The notes under the pieces: model-generated
What the model was told of the DNA's origin: nothing
The model's database searches: none
Seen by the model: only the letters and a program-made list of their open reading frames with translations
Position numbers and translations under genes: made by a program
Origin: Mumia sp. Pv4-285
Lineage (GTDB): Bacteria; Actinomycetota; Actinomycetes; Propionibacteriales; Nocardioidaceae
DNA: 64,000 nt
Reading direction: 5' to 3'
Assembly: GCF_041320275.1 (NCBI RefSeq)
Contig: NZ_CP162023.1
Location: 62,001 to 126,000 of the forward strand
Shown here: positions 51,336-59,199 of the stretch, one piece after another
Position numbering within the stretch: position 1 is the first letter of the stretch
Layout: every line of letters starts with the position of its first letter

Positions 51336-51423
51336 CACTTTCCGTTGGCCCCCACGCAGCGTTCACGCCCCACCTGAACGTTCCGGTGGTGCCGCGACTC
51401 TCCGTGGGGACCAACGGAAAGTG
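51336..51423. repeat. 88-bp nested palindrome (long-palindrome family)
   Basis: The arms 51336-51356 and 51403-51423 (CACTTTCCGTTGGCCCCCACG and complement) pair over 21 bp with one mismatch. An inner hairpin is centred on AACGTT (CCACC...GGTGG). It shares the CGTTGG-CCCCCACG arm with 25485-25570 and the AACGTT centre and outer arm with 62109-62196. Located between convergent genes. Confidence 0.75.
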
Positions 51424-51520
51424 ATGGGCCGTACGGACGCGCGACCGTACGCATCAACGTGCCCGCCTCGCCTCCCCGGGGGTGTGGACGCGATGCGGGC
51501 ACGTGGTCGGTGTCGCGCCG

Positions 51521-53188
51521 CTAGGGCGCGAAGCTGGTGTCGGGCGCCACGGCGACCTCGATGAGCAGCGGGCCGCCGGGCTCCCGCAGCCGTGATCCTG
51601 CGTCGTCGAGGGCGTCGGCCAGTGCTGTCTCGTCGTCGACGTGCACGACGCGGCAGCCGAGTGCCTCGGCGATCCTGCCGACGGACAGCTCGGGGAACGA
51701 CGGCCACGGCGGCTTGCCCTCGACACGCTCGGCCAGCCGGTCCATCACGGCGTAGCCACCGTTGGCCATCACGATCCACAGCACGCCGACGTCGCGTTGC
51801 GCAGCGGTCCACAAGGACTGCACCGCGTACATCGCCGACCCGTCGCCGACCACCGCCACGACCGGCCGGTCCGGCAGCGCCATCTTGAGGCCGATCGCGG
51901 CGGGCATCGCGAAGCCGAGCCCGCCCATCGCGGCGGAGACGAACCCGAGCGGCTCGCGCGCGGGGACCATCGCCTGCAGGAGCGGACGCGACGACGGCGA
52001 CTCCTCGACGAGGACCGTGTCGCGTGGGAGGACGTCGGCCAGCGCGCGGAAGACGTCGGCGGAGCGGAGCGGAGAGTGGTGGTCTCGATCGCTCGTCCTG
52101 AGGAGCCCGAGCTCGCGAGGGCGTCCCGAAGGGCTTCGCGCCTCGACCAGCGGGGGTGTCCGCGCCTCGACCAGCGGGGGCCGCGGTGGCTCGGCGTCGG
52201 TGGGGGCGGGGCCGAGGAGGGCCAGCAGGGCGCGTACGACCTCCGTCGGGTCGGCGACCAGGGCAAGCTCCGCGGGTGAGCGGTACGCCTCGTCGGGGTC
52301 GGCGGACACCACCGCGACGCGGACGCCGTCGGGGACGAGGGGACCCTCGGCGTACGGGTACTGGCGCAGAGCAGCGCACCCGACGACCAGGAGCAGGTCG
52401 GCGCCGGCCAGCGCCTCGCGGACGCGGGGCCGGTCCGCCGGAAGGTGGCCGGCGAACAGTGGATGGTCCTGCGGGAACCCTGCCCGCGACCCGAACGGCT
52501 CCTGCCACACCGGCGCCTCGATCCGCTCCGCGAGCGCGACCAGCCGGTCCCAGCCGTCCAGGCTGTCGTTGCCGGAGCCCGCCACGACGACCGGGTGCGC
52601 CGCGTCGGCGACCATCCGTGCCAGGTCGGCGACGTCGACGGTGCGCGGCACGGGCGTGCGAACCACGCGGGCGGCGGACACGTCGGCCGCGTCGTACGGC
52701 GCCTCCCAGTCGTCCATCGGGACGACGACGATCACTGGGCCCTGGTCGCGCCGTGCTCGGTGCGTCGCGCGCGCGACCGCCGAGGGCACGTCCTGGGCGC
52801 GTACGGGCGAGATGACCTCCAGCGGGTAGTCGCCCGCGAGGCCCTCGAGCCGCCCCGCGAGGAACGGCTCGAGCGCGAGGTGGCGACGGTCCTGCTGGCC
52901 GACCACGATCACCATCGGCGCACGGTTGACGCGGGCCGTCGCGATCGCGCCGACCGCGTTGCCGAGCCCGGCCGTGGTGTGGAGCAGCACAAAGGCGGGC
53001 TCACGTCGCGCGATCGCCCACCCTGACGCGACCCCCACGACGGAGCCCTCGTGCAGCGCGAGGACGAAGTCGAGGTCGTCGGGCAGGTCGACGAGGAACG
53101 CGACCTCCGTCGAACCGGGGTTGGAGAAGATCGTCGTCATCGCCTGGCGGCGCATGACGTCGTACGTCGCCTCCCGGACCGTGGTCAC
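51521..53188 (-). CDS. mdlC: Benzoylformate-decarboxylase-like ThDP enzyme, with in-frame repeat insertion
   Basis: A 555-residue thiamine-diphosphate decarboxylase of 2-oxo acids. Ser26, Glu47 and His70 fall at the same numbers as in characterised benzoylformate decarboxylase, and the ThDP motif is GDG (448-450) to Asn476. The segment that holds the second catalytic histidine in that enzyme reads LRQYPY (274-279) here, with no histidine, so substrate or rate may differ. Residues about 337-371 (PPLVEARTPPLVEARSPSG...) are a translated genomic repeat in the linker before the C-terminal domain. GTG start overlaps the ATPase stop. Last gene of a six-gene operon with an aldehyde dehydrogenase, which would oxidise its aldehyde product. 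Confidence 0.88.
   Translation of the reverse strand: MTTVREATYDVMRRQAMTTIFSNPGSTEVAFLVDLPDDLDFVLALHEGSVVGVASGWAIARREPAFVLLHTTAGLGNAVGAIATARVNRAPMVIVVGQQDRRHLALEPFLAGRLEGLAGDYPLEVISPVRAQDVPSAVARATHRARRDQGPVIVVVPMDDWEAPYDAADVSAARVVRTPVPRTVDVADLARMVADAAHPVVVAGSGNDSLDGWDRLVALAERIEAPVWQEPFGSRAGFPQDHPLFAGHLPADRPRVREALAGADLLLVVGCAALRQYPYAEGPLVPDGVRVAVVSADPDEAYRSPAELALVADPTEVVRALLALLGPAPTDAEPPRPPLVEARTPPLVEARSPSGRPRELGLLRTSDRDHHSPLRSADVFRALADVLPRDTVLVEESPSSRPLLQAMVPAREPLGFVSAAMGGLGFAMPAAIGLKMALPDRPVVAVVGDGSAMYAVQSLWTAAQRDVGVLWIVMANGGYAVMDRLAERVEGKPPWPSFPELSVGRIAEALGCRVVHVDDETALADALDDAGSRLREPGGPLLIEVAVAPDTSFAP
52081..52180. repeat. GGTCTCGATC repeat inserted in the decarboxylase gene
   Basis: Starts GGTCTCGATCGCT and ends GCTTCGCGCCTCGACCAGCG, as in the array at 28601, but with a longer centre (CGTCCTGAGGAGCCCGAG...GGGACGCC-like arms). 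A second CGCGCCTCGACCAGCGGGGG follows directly (52160-52180). The host reading frame on the opposite strand is kept, giving two PPLVEAR repeats. Confidence 0.8.
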
Positions 53189-54030
53189 GCCGCGTCGCCG
53201 CCCTTGCCGCGCTTCGCCTTCTGAATCTCCGCGTACACGTGCGTCCGGAGCTCGGTGAACCGCGGCATCGACCGCGTCGTGAGCTGGTCGCGGTCCGCCG
53301 GCAGGTCGATCGTGAGGTCCTCCTGGATGACCGTCGGCGAGTTCGACAGGATCAGGACCCGCTCACCCAGGTAGACGGACTCGTCGATGTCGTGCGTGAT
53401 GAAGAGGACGGTGACGCCCAGCTCCTTCCACACGCGGCGGATCAGGTCCTCGAGGTCGGCGCGGGTCTGCGCGTCGACCGCGGCGAACGGCTCGTCCATG
53501 AGCAGGACCTCGGGCTTGTACGCGACGGCGCGCGCGATCGCGACGCGCTGCTGCATGCCGCCCGAGAGCTGCCACGGGTACGACGACTCGGCGTGCTCGA
53601 GACCCACGGCGTGCAGCGCCTCCGAGACGGCCTGCTTGCGCTCGCCCTTCGGCATGCCCGCGTTCTTCAGCGGCAGCTCCACGTTCTGGCGGACGGTCAT
53701 CCACGCGAACAGGCTCCGCCCGTACTCCTGGAACACGACCGCCATCTTCTTCGGCGGCCCGGAGACCACGGCGCCGTCGAGGGTCACCGTGCCGGCGGTC
53801 GGCGTGAGGAGCCCGGCGATGCATCGCAGGAGGGTCGTCTTGCCGCAGCCGGAGGGTCCGACGAGGCAGACCAGCTCGCCCTGACGGAGCTCGAAGGTGA
53901 GGTCCCGGACCGCTTCGACGTCTCCGTTGTCGGACGTGTAGATCTTCTGCAGTCCCTGGACCGAGAGTGCGACGGGGGCGCCGACGTCCTCACGAGGACC
54001 GGACGCGACGGTGGCGCTGTCACCGACCAT
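53185..54030 (-). CDS. ABC transporter ATP-binding protein (NitT/TauT type)
   Basis: 281 residues. Walker A GPSGCGKTT is near residue 59, the signature LSGGMQQR near 154 and Walker B VLLMDEP near 174, with the switch His in FITHD. This is the branch of ATPases for nitrate, sulfonate, taurine and aromatic acids. Its start overlaps the preceding permease by 11 bp and its stop overlaps the decarboxylase start. Confidence 0.93.
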   Translation of the reverse strand: MVGDSATVASGPREDVGAPVALSVQGLQKIYTSDNGDVEAVRDLTFELRQGELVCLVGPSGCGKTTLLRCIAGLLTPTAGTVTLDGAVVSGPPKKMAVVFQEYGRSLFAWMTVRQNVELPLKNAGMPKGERKQAVSEALHAVGLEHAESSYPWQLSGGMQQRVAIARAVAYKPEVLLMDEPFAAVDAQTRADLEDLIRRVWKELGVTVLFITHDIDESVYLGERVLILSNSPTVIQEDLTIDLPADRDQLTTRSMPRFTELRTHVYAEIQKAKRGKGGDAA

Positions 54031-54793
54031 GCTGCACCTCTTTCTGGCCGTAGTACCAATGCAGGACCCTGCGCTCGCAGACCTGGAAGACGATCGACAC
54101 GGCGACCCCGATCAGGCCGAGGAGCACGATGCCGCTCCACATCTCGGTGACCGCGAACGACCGCTGGAACAGCACGATGGTGAAGCCGAGCCCGGACGAG
54201 GACGCGAACATCTCCGAGATCACCATCAGGATCAGCCCGATGGACAGGGCTTGCCGAATCCCGGCGGCGATCTGGGGCGCGGCGCTCGGCAGGACGAGGG
54301 TGCGGAGCCTCTGCCAGCGCGTCAGCCCGTACGTCCGGGCGGTGTCGACCAGGACGGGATCGACGGCACGGACGCCCTCGATGGTGTTGAGGAGCACCGG
54401 CCAGATGGCGCCGAAGACGATCACGATGACCTTCATGCGGTCGTTGATGCCGACGAGCACCATCAGGATCGGGACGAGCACCGGCGGCGGGATGGCGCGG
54501 AAGAACTCGAGCATCGGCTCCAGCAGCGACCGCAACCAGCGAATCGAACCGATGCAGACGCCGGCGGCGATGCCGAGCACGATGGCGAGCAGCGTGCCGG
54601 CGGCGAACCGGGCGATGCTCGGCAGCACGTCCTCGCGGAACCGCTCACCGAACCACGTGTCGACGAACGTCGTCGCTAGCTCCCCGGGCTTCGGGACGTA
54701 GAAGTTGGTCGAGTCGATCGTGAGGACCCACCACAGGAGGATCAGCAGCACGGGCAGTGTCACGGCGTACGCGATGCTCTTGAGGACCTTCAC
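54020..54793 (-). CDS. ABC transporter permease (NitT/TauT type), second
   Basis: 257 residues with about six membrane helices and the EAA-type cytoplasmic loop (VLVDTARTYGLTRWQRLRTLVLPSAAPQIAAGIRQALS) that contacts the ATPase. GTG 54793 is chosen because GGAGGGAGG precedes it and because it overlaps the upstream permease stop (GTGA). Confidence 0.9.
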   Translation of the reverse strand: MKVLKSIAYAVTLPVLLILLWWVLTIDSTNFYVPKPGELATTFVDTWFGERFREDVLPSIARFAAGTLLAIVLGIAAGVCIGSIRWLRSLLEPMLEFFRAIPPPVLVPILMVLVGINDRMKVIVIVFGAIWPVLLNTIEGVRAVDPVLVDTARTYGLTRWQRLRTLVLPSAAPQIAAGIRQALSIGLILMVISEMFASSSGLGFTIVLFQRSFAVTEMWSGIVLLGLIGVAVSIVFQVCERRVLHWYYGQKEVQHGR

Positions 54794-55629
54794 AGCGCCT
54801 CCCTCCGGACGGAGACGTGCCAGTGGAGCGCGCGGCGCTCGACGACACGGGCGACGAGGTTGACGACGACGCCGATGAGGCCGGCCACGACGACCAGGGC
54901 GTACATCTGGGGCACGGCGCCACCGGACTGCGCAAGCGCGATCTCGGTGCCGATGCCGCCGCCCCCGATGACGAGCTCGCCGGTGACGGTGAGGATGAGC
55001 GCGACGGCCGCCCCGAGCCGCAGGCCCGTCATGACGTACGGCAGCGCGGTCGGCCACGTGAGGTAGCGGATCCGGGCCAGGCCGCCGAGCCGGAAGCTGC
55101 GGGCGGTGTCGGAGGCGACCGGGTCGACGTCACCGACGCCGTACAGGACTTGGATGAGGACCTGCCAGAACGCGGCGTACACGACGAGAAGGAGGGTCGC
55201 CTGCATCGAGGTGCCGTACAGCAGGACCGCGAGCGGGATCAGTGCGACGGACGGGATCGGCCGCAGGAACTCGATCGTCGAGTGCGTCGCCCGGCGCAGG
55301 AAGCGGCTGGGGCCGATGACGAGGCCGATGACGACCGCGGCGCTCGCGGCGATCGCGAGACCGATCGCCCAGGTGCGGACCGTACGACCGAGCGCCGCCC
55401 AGAACTCGCTGGTGCCGGCCATCTCGACCATCTCGCGAACCACGGTCGACGCCGCGGGAAGGTACTCCGCCTCGACCAGCCCGGAGCGTACGACGAGCTC
55501 CCAGGTCGCGAGGAAGCCGACGATCCCGAGGACGCCGAGGACCGAGGACGGAAGACGGATGCCCCGCCCGTGAGCCAGACCCGGGGGTGACGTCTGGCTC
55601 ACGGGCGGGGACGCACTTGCGGAGGTCAT
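54790..55629 (-). CDS. ABC transporter permease (NitT/TauT type), first
   Basis: 279 residues. The N-terminal 25 residues are hydrophilic and are followed by six predicted helices. The EAA-type loop is VASDTARSFRLGGLARIRYLTWPTALPYVMTGLRLG. ATG 55629 overlaps the binding-protein stop. Codons 7-23 are part of a perfect 19-bp hairpin in the DNA, which may reduce permease translation relative to the binding protein. The two different permeases would form a heterodimeric channel. Confidence 0.9.
   Translation of the reverse strand: MTSASASPPVSQTSPPGLAHGRGIRLPSSVLGVLGIVGFLATWELVVRSGLVEAEYLPAASTVVREMVEMAGTSEFWAALGRTVRTWAIGLAIAASAAVVIGLVIGPSRFLRRATHSTIEFLRPIPSVALIPLAVLLYGTSMQATLLLVVYAAFWQVLIQVLYGVGDVDPVASDTARSFRLGGLARIRYLTWPTALPYVMTGLRLGAAVALILTVTGELVIGGGGIGTEIALAQSGGAVPQMYALVVVAGLIGVVVNLVARVVERRALHWHVSVRREAL
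55562..55610 (-). repeat. Perfect 19-bp hairpin in the 5' end of the permease gene
   Basis: CCCCGCCCGTGAGCCAGAC (55562-55580) and its exact complement (55592-55610) flank an 11-nt loop. It lies 16 bp downstream of the binding-protein stop in the direction of transcription and inside the permease coding sequence. Confidence 0.85.
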
Positions 55630-56579
55630 GGAAGCAGCGCGTCCAGGTCCGGCTCGTCCTCGAGGGTCCCGAACTCGACCGCCGCGGCGCCGAGCTGCTC
55701 CATCGACGGCTCGTCGAACTCCGGGCGGAACACGGGCAGCACCATCTTGGCGCGGGTGGGCTCGTCGATCTTGGTGTACGTGCCGACGATGTCGCGGACC
55801 TCGTCATCGTTCTCACCGGCGTACTCGAGCGACTTGTTCATCGCCCGGGTGAAGCGCTCGACGAGGTCCTCGTTCTCGCCGATGTACTGCTTGGTCGTGA
55901 AGTAGCCGGCGATGTCGAGCTTGGGCGACATGTCGAGGTAGTTGTACGTGACCACACGCGCGCCGTCGGCGAGCGCCGCCGACATGAACGGCTCCAGCAC
56001 CCAGATCGCGTCGACCTGCTTCTTGGTGAGGGCGGCGGGCGCGTCCGGGAACGGCACCTCCACGAACTTGACGTCCTCGGGGTCGCCGCCGTCCTTCTCG
56101 ATGGCGGCGCGGATCGTGGTGTCGCCGATGTTCTTGAGGTTGTTGACGGAGACAGTCTTCCCGGCGAGGTCCGCGGGCGACTGGATCGGCGAGTCCTCGG
56201 GCACGAGGACGGCACCGAAGTCGGGGTCGACGCCCGCCGACGACGTCCCGTTGGTCACGAACTGGAGCGGCAGGCCCTGCTCGGCGCCGACCATGAGCGA
56301 CACGACGTTGCCGAACGCGAAGTCGAAGTCGCCGCTGACCACGCCGGGCACCGCGGCAGCACCGCCGGTGGTCGTGACGATCTCGAGGTTGATGTCCTCG
56401 TCGTCGAAGAACCCCTTCTCCTTGCCGAGCCAGATCGGCGCGGTGTCGACGATCGGGATGACGCCGACCTTGACGTCGTCCGGGCCTCCGCCGGACGTGT
56501 CGTCGTCACCTCCGCCGCCGCAGGCAGCGAGGAGGGTGAGCGCGGCAGCCGCGGTGGCAACCTTCGTGATCCGGCGCAT
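55626..56579 (-). CDS. ABC transporter substrate-binding lipoprotein (NMT1/TauA type)
   Basis: 317 residues. The signal peptide ends in the lipobox LLAAC (Cys20), so the protein is membrane-anchored outside the cell. The mature part has the periplasmic-binding-protein-2 fold (VKVGVIPIVDTAPIWLGKEKGFFDDEDINLEIV; GDFDFAFGNVVSL; PFPDAPAALTKKQVDAIWVLEPF). The acidic GGGGDDDTSGGG linker is typical. The operon context suggests an aromatic 2-oxo or hydroxy acid as ligand. Followed by a hairpin that may protect its mRNA. Confidence 0.92.
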   Translation of the reverse strand: MRRITKVATAAAALTLLAACGGGGDDDTSGGGPDDVKVGVIPIVDTAPIWLGKEKGFFDDEDINLEIVTTTGGAAAVPGVVSGDFDFAFGNVVSLMVGAEQGLPLQFVTNGTSSAGVDPDFGAVLVPEDSPIQSPADLAGKTVSVNNLKNIGDTTIRAAIEKDGGDPEDVKFVEVPFPDAPAALTKKQVDAIWVLEPFMSAALADGARVVTYNYLDMSPKLDIAGYFTTKQYIGENEDLVERFTRAMNKSLEYAGENDDEVRDIVGTYTKIDEPTRAKMVLPVFRPEFDEPSMEQLGAAAVEFGTLEDEPDLDALLP

Positions 56580-56606
56580 GGGTGTCGTCTCCTTGTAGGG
56601 GGTGGC

Positions 56607-58067
56607 TCAGAAGGGGTACGTCGGGGGCTCGCTGCGCAGCGTCACCCAACGGGTCTCGGTGAAGGCTTCGATGTTGGCCTCAGAGCCGCCGTGACGGGAC
56701 CCGGTGCCGGAGGCGCCCACGCCGCCGAACGGGGCGTTCGCCTCGTCGTTCACGGTCTGGTCGTTGACGTGGACGATGCCCGACGGGATGCGACCCGCGA
56801 GCTCGAGGCCACGCATCGCGTCGCGGGTCACGATGCCGAGCGACAGGCCGTAGTCGCCGCTCGACGCGAGCTTGACGGCTTCGTCGAGGGTCGAGAACTT
56901 CGCGACGGACGCGACCGGCCCGAACACCTCCTCGACGAACGCCGGCGCGTCGATCGGGGAGTCCGCGAGCACCGTGGGGCGGTAGAAGAGCCCCTCGTAC
57001 GAACCTCCCGCGACCAGTCGTGCACCGGCCTCCTGGCTGGCGGTGACGAGCCCGTGGATCTTGTCGCGCTGGCCTTCGTCGATGATCGGGCCGAGCGCGA
57101 CCTGCTCCGTCGAGGGGTTGCCGACCGGGAGGTGGTCGGCCTTCTCCGCGAGCTTCTCGACGTAGGCGTCGTACAGGCTCTCGTGCACCAGGTGGCGTCC
57201 GACGGTCATGCAGATCTGACCCTGGTGGAAGAACGCGCCCCAGGCGGCGAGGTTGACCGCCTGGTCGACGTCGGCGTCCTCGAGGACGACGAACGCCGAG
57301 TTGCCACCGAGCTCCAGGTGGGCCCGCTTGAGGTGCCGGCCGGCGGCCTCGCCGACCTTGCGTCCTGCCGCGGTCGAGCCGGTGAAGGCGATGACGCGGA
57401 TGCTCGGGTCGGACGTGAGCGCCTCGCCGACGTCCGCGCCGCCGGGGAGGACCTGGAGCACGCCCGGCGGGAGCCCGGCCTCCTCGAAGATCTGGGCCAT
57501 CGTGACGCCGCCGGTGACCGCCGTACGGGGGTCGGGCTTGAGGATGACGGCGTTGCCGAGGGCGAGCGCCGGCGCGACGGCACGGATGCCGAGGATGAGC
57601 GGCACGTTGAACGGCGCGATGACCGCGACCACGCCTGCGGGGACTCGCTGGGCGAGCGAGAGGCGCGGCTCGGCGGTGGCGAGGACCTGGCCGTGCGGGT
57701 GCGACGGGAGGGAAGCCGCCTCGTAGCACTCCTGCGCGGCGACGCTCTGGGCGAATCCGGCCATGCCGGGGATCGCACCGACCTCGCGGACGTTCCAGTC
57801 CATGACCTCGTCGGCGTGGGTGTTCCACAGGTCGCCGGCGCGGCGGAGCACCGCGGCGCGCTCGGCGTGCGGAACGGCGGCCCAGGCGCGCTGGGCCTCG
57901 GTGGCGACCTGCCCGGCGGACCGTACGTCGTCGGGTCCCGCGCGGCCGATGCGTCCGAGCTCGGCGCCGGTGGCGGGCTCCACGACGGGGTACGTCTGGC
58001 CGGCCGCCGGTGCGACCCACTCCCCGCCGAGATAGATCCGTTCGTTCCAGACGGATGCTTCGAGCAT
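56607..58067 (-). CDS. Aldehyde dehydrogenase (benzaldehyde-dehydrogenase-like)
   Basis: A 486-residue NAD(P)-dependent dehydrogenase. The glutamate motif LELGGNSAFVVLEDAD and the coenzyme turn FTGSTAAGRKVGEAAG are near residue 230-270. The nucleophile region is FFHQGQICMTVGRHLV (Cys). The sequence style (MLEASVWNERIYLGGEWV) is that of benzaldehyde/vanillin dehydrogenases. ATG 58067 has AGGAGGA nine bases upstream; an extended frame to 58154 crosses the promoter. First gene of the six-gene operon; it would oxidise the aldehyde made by the decarboxylase to the benzoate-type acid. Confidence 0.9.
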   Translation of the reverse strand: MLEASVWNERIYLGGEWVAPAAGQTYPVVEPATGAELGRIGRAGPDDVRSAGQVATEAQRAWAAVPHAERAAVLRRAGDLWNTHADEVMDWNVREVGAIPGMAGFAQSVAAQECYEAASLPSHPHGQVLATAEPRLSLAQRVPAGVVAVIAPFNVPLILGIRAVAPALALGNAVILKPDPRTAVTGGVTMAQIFEEAGLPPGVLQVLPGGADVGEALTSDPSIRVIAFTGSTAAGRKVGEAAGRHLKRAHLELGGNSAFVVLEDADVDQAVNLAAWGAFFHQGQICMTVGRHLVHESLYDAYVEKLAEKADHLPVGNPSTEQVALGPIIDEGQRDKIHGLVTASQEAGARLVAGGSYEGLFYRPTVLADSPIDAPAFVEEVFGPVASVAKFSTLDEAVKLASSGDYGLSLGIVTRDAMRGLELAGRIPSGIVHVNDQTVNDEANAPFGGVGASGTGSRHGGSEANIEAFTETRWVTLRSEPPTYPF

Positions 58068-58086
58068 GGAGCCGGATCCTCCTGCG

Positions 58087-58117
58087 ATGCTAGGCTGAAG
58101 CGTTCGCATTGCGAACG
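58087..58117 (-). promoter_or_regulatory. Promoter and IclR-type operator of the aromatic uptake operon
   Basis: CGTTCGC-ATT-GCGAACG (58101-58117) is a 17-bp palindrome with the same TTCGCATWGCGAA core as the pcaF operator. The -10 TAGCAT for the leftward operon is at 58092-58087, so the operator covers the -35 region. The second iclR gene starts 76 bp to the right on the other strand. Confidence 0.7.
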
Positions 58118-58192
58118 TGTGTGCAGTAGACGAACCTACTATGGCCCAGGTCACAGGTCAACGCGAAGCCGCCCGCGCGGACGAACTGGCAG

Positions 58193-59011
58193 GTGACCGC
58201 CACGCTGACGGATAAGGTGCGAGACGTGACGATCCCCCCGGACGGCAGACCGATGGAGTCGGTCCAGTCCCTGCAGCGCGGGCTCGCGGTGATCCGCGCC
58301 TTCGACGCCGACCACCCCCGGATGACGCTCGCCGAGGTCGCGCGCCAGACCGACCTGACCCGGGCCACCGCGCGCCGGTTCCTCCACACGCTCGTCACGC
58401 TCGGCTACACCGCCACGGACGGCCGCGAGTTCTGGTTGTGCCCGCGCGTCCTCGAGCTCGGCTACGCCTACCTCTCCGCCAGCTCGCTCCCCGAGATCGC
58501 CACGCCGCACCTCAAGACCTTCACCGACAAGGTCAACGAGTCGTCGTCGGTCTCGGTCCTGGACGGGCCCGACATCGTCTACGTGGCGCGCGTGCCCACC
58601 CGCCGGATCATGGCGGTCGCGATCAGCGTCGGCACCCGCTTCCCGGCGTACGCGACGTCGATGGGCCGTGTGCTGCTGGCCAGCCTCCCCGAGGACGAGC
58701 TCGACGACGCCCTCGAGGCGTCGACACTGGCCAAGCTCACCCCGCACACGACGACGTCACGCTCGGCGCTCAAGCGCGAGCTCGACAAGGTACGTCGCCA
58801 GGGCTGGGCCCTCAACGAGCAGGAGCTCGAGCTCGGGCTGCGCTCGATCGCCGCCCCGGTGCGCGATCCCCGTGGTCGCACGATCGCCGCGGCCAACGTG
58901 TCGATGAGCGCGAACACGACCACGGTGGACGAGGCACGCGAGCGCCTGCTGCCGGCGCTCCTCGATGCCGCCGCCCAGATCGAGCGCGACCTGCGGGTCT
59001 CGGCACCGTGA
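58193..59011 (+). CDS. IclR-family regulator (PcaR-like)
   Basis: Up to 272 residues. The winged helix is in SVQSLQRGLAVIRAFDADHPRMTLAEVARQTDLTRATARRFLHTLVTLGY, and the effector domain in VLDGPDIVYVARVPTRRIMAVAISVGTRFPAYATSMGRVLLA. PcaR-type members respond to 3-oxoadipate or its precursors. The start is uncertain: GTG 58193, 58217, 58226 or ATG 58253 are possible; 58226 has AAGG upstream. It lies beside the aldehyde dehydrogenase promoter and probably binds the palindrome there and at pcaF. Confidence 0.87.
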   Translation: MTATLTDKVRDVTIPPDGRPMESVQSLQRGLAVIRAFDADHPRMTLAEVARQTDLTRATARRFLHTLVTLGYTATDGREFWLCPRVLELGYAYLSASSLPEIATPHLKTFTDKVNESSSVSVLDGPDIVYVARVPTRRIMAVAISVGTRFPAYATSMGRVLLASLPEDELDDALEASTLAKLTPHTTTSRSALKRELDKVRRQGWALNEQELELGLRSIAAPVRDPRGRTIAAANVSMSANTTTVDEARERLLPALLDAAAQIERDLRVSAP

Positions 59012-59056
59012 CGAAGACCCCGGCCAGCAGTCGCTGACCAGGGTCTCGTCGTACGG

Positions 59057-59143
59057 CGGAGGTGGCGGGATTTGAACCCGCGAGAGGTTTCAACCTCAAC
59101 CCGCTTAGCAGGCGGGCGCACTAGGCCACTATGCGACACCTCC
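59057..59143 (-). tRNA. tRNA-Ser (GCT)
   Basis: 87-nt class II tRNA on the minus strand. The acceptor stem GGAGGTG/CACCTCC is perfect, with discriminator G at 59057. The anticodon loop in CCCGCCTGCTAAGCGGG gives GCT. The long variable arm (TTGAGGTTGAAACCTCTC) and T arm (GCGGGTTCAAATCCCGC) are intact. CCA is not encoded. Confidence 0.95.
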
Positions 59144-59199
59144 AGGCGTGCCGCTCAAGGCTACAAGGTCGGGTGTGCGGCGAACCAGTCGGGGCAGGA

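Noticed and set aside
51336-51423. Simple rho-independent terminator only
   Set aside because: It may end transcripts, but near-copies of the arm at 25485 and 62109 with equal total length show it is a dispersed element.
55587-58196. 869-codon plus-strand frame opposite the lipoprotein and aldehyde dehydrogenase
   Set aside because: No family features, and it crosses the promoter and operator of the true operon.
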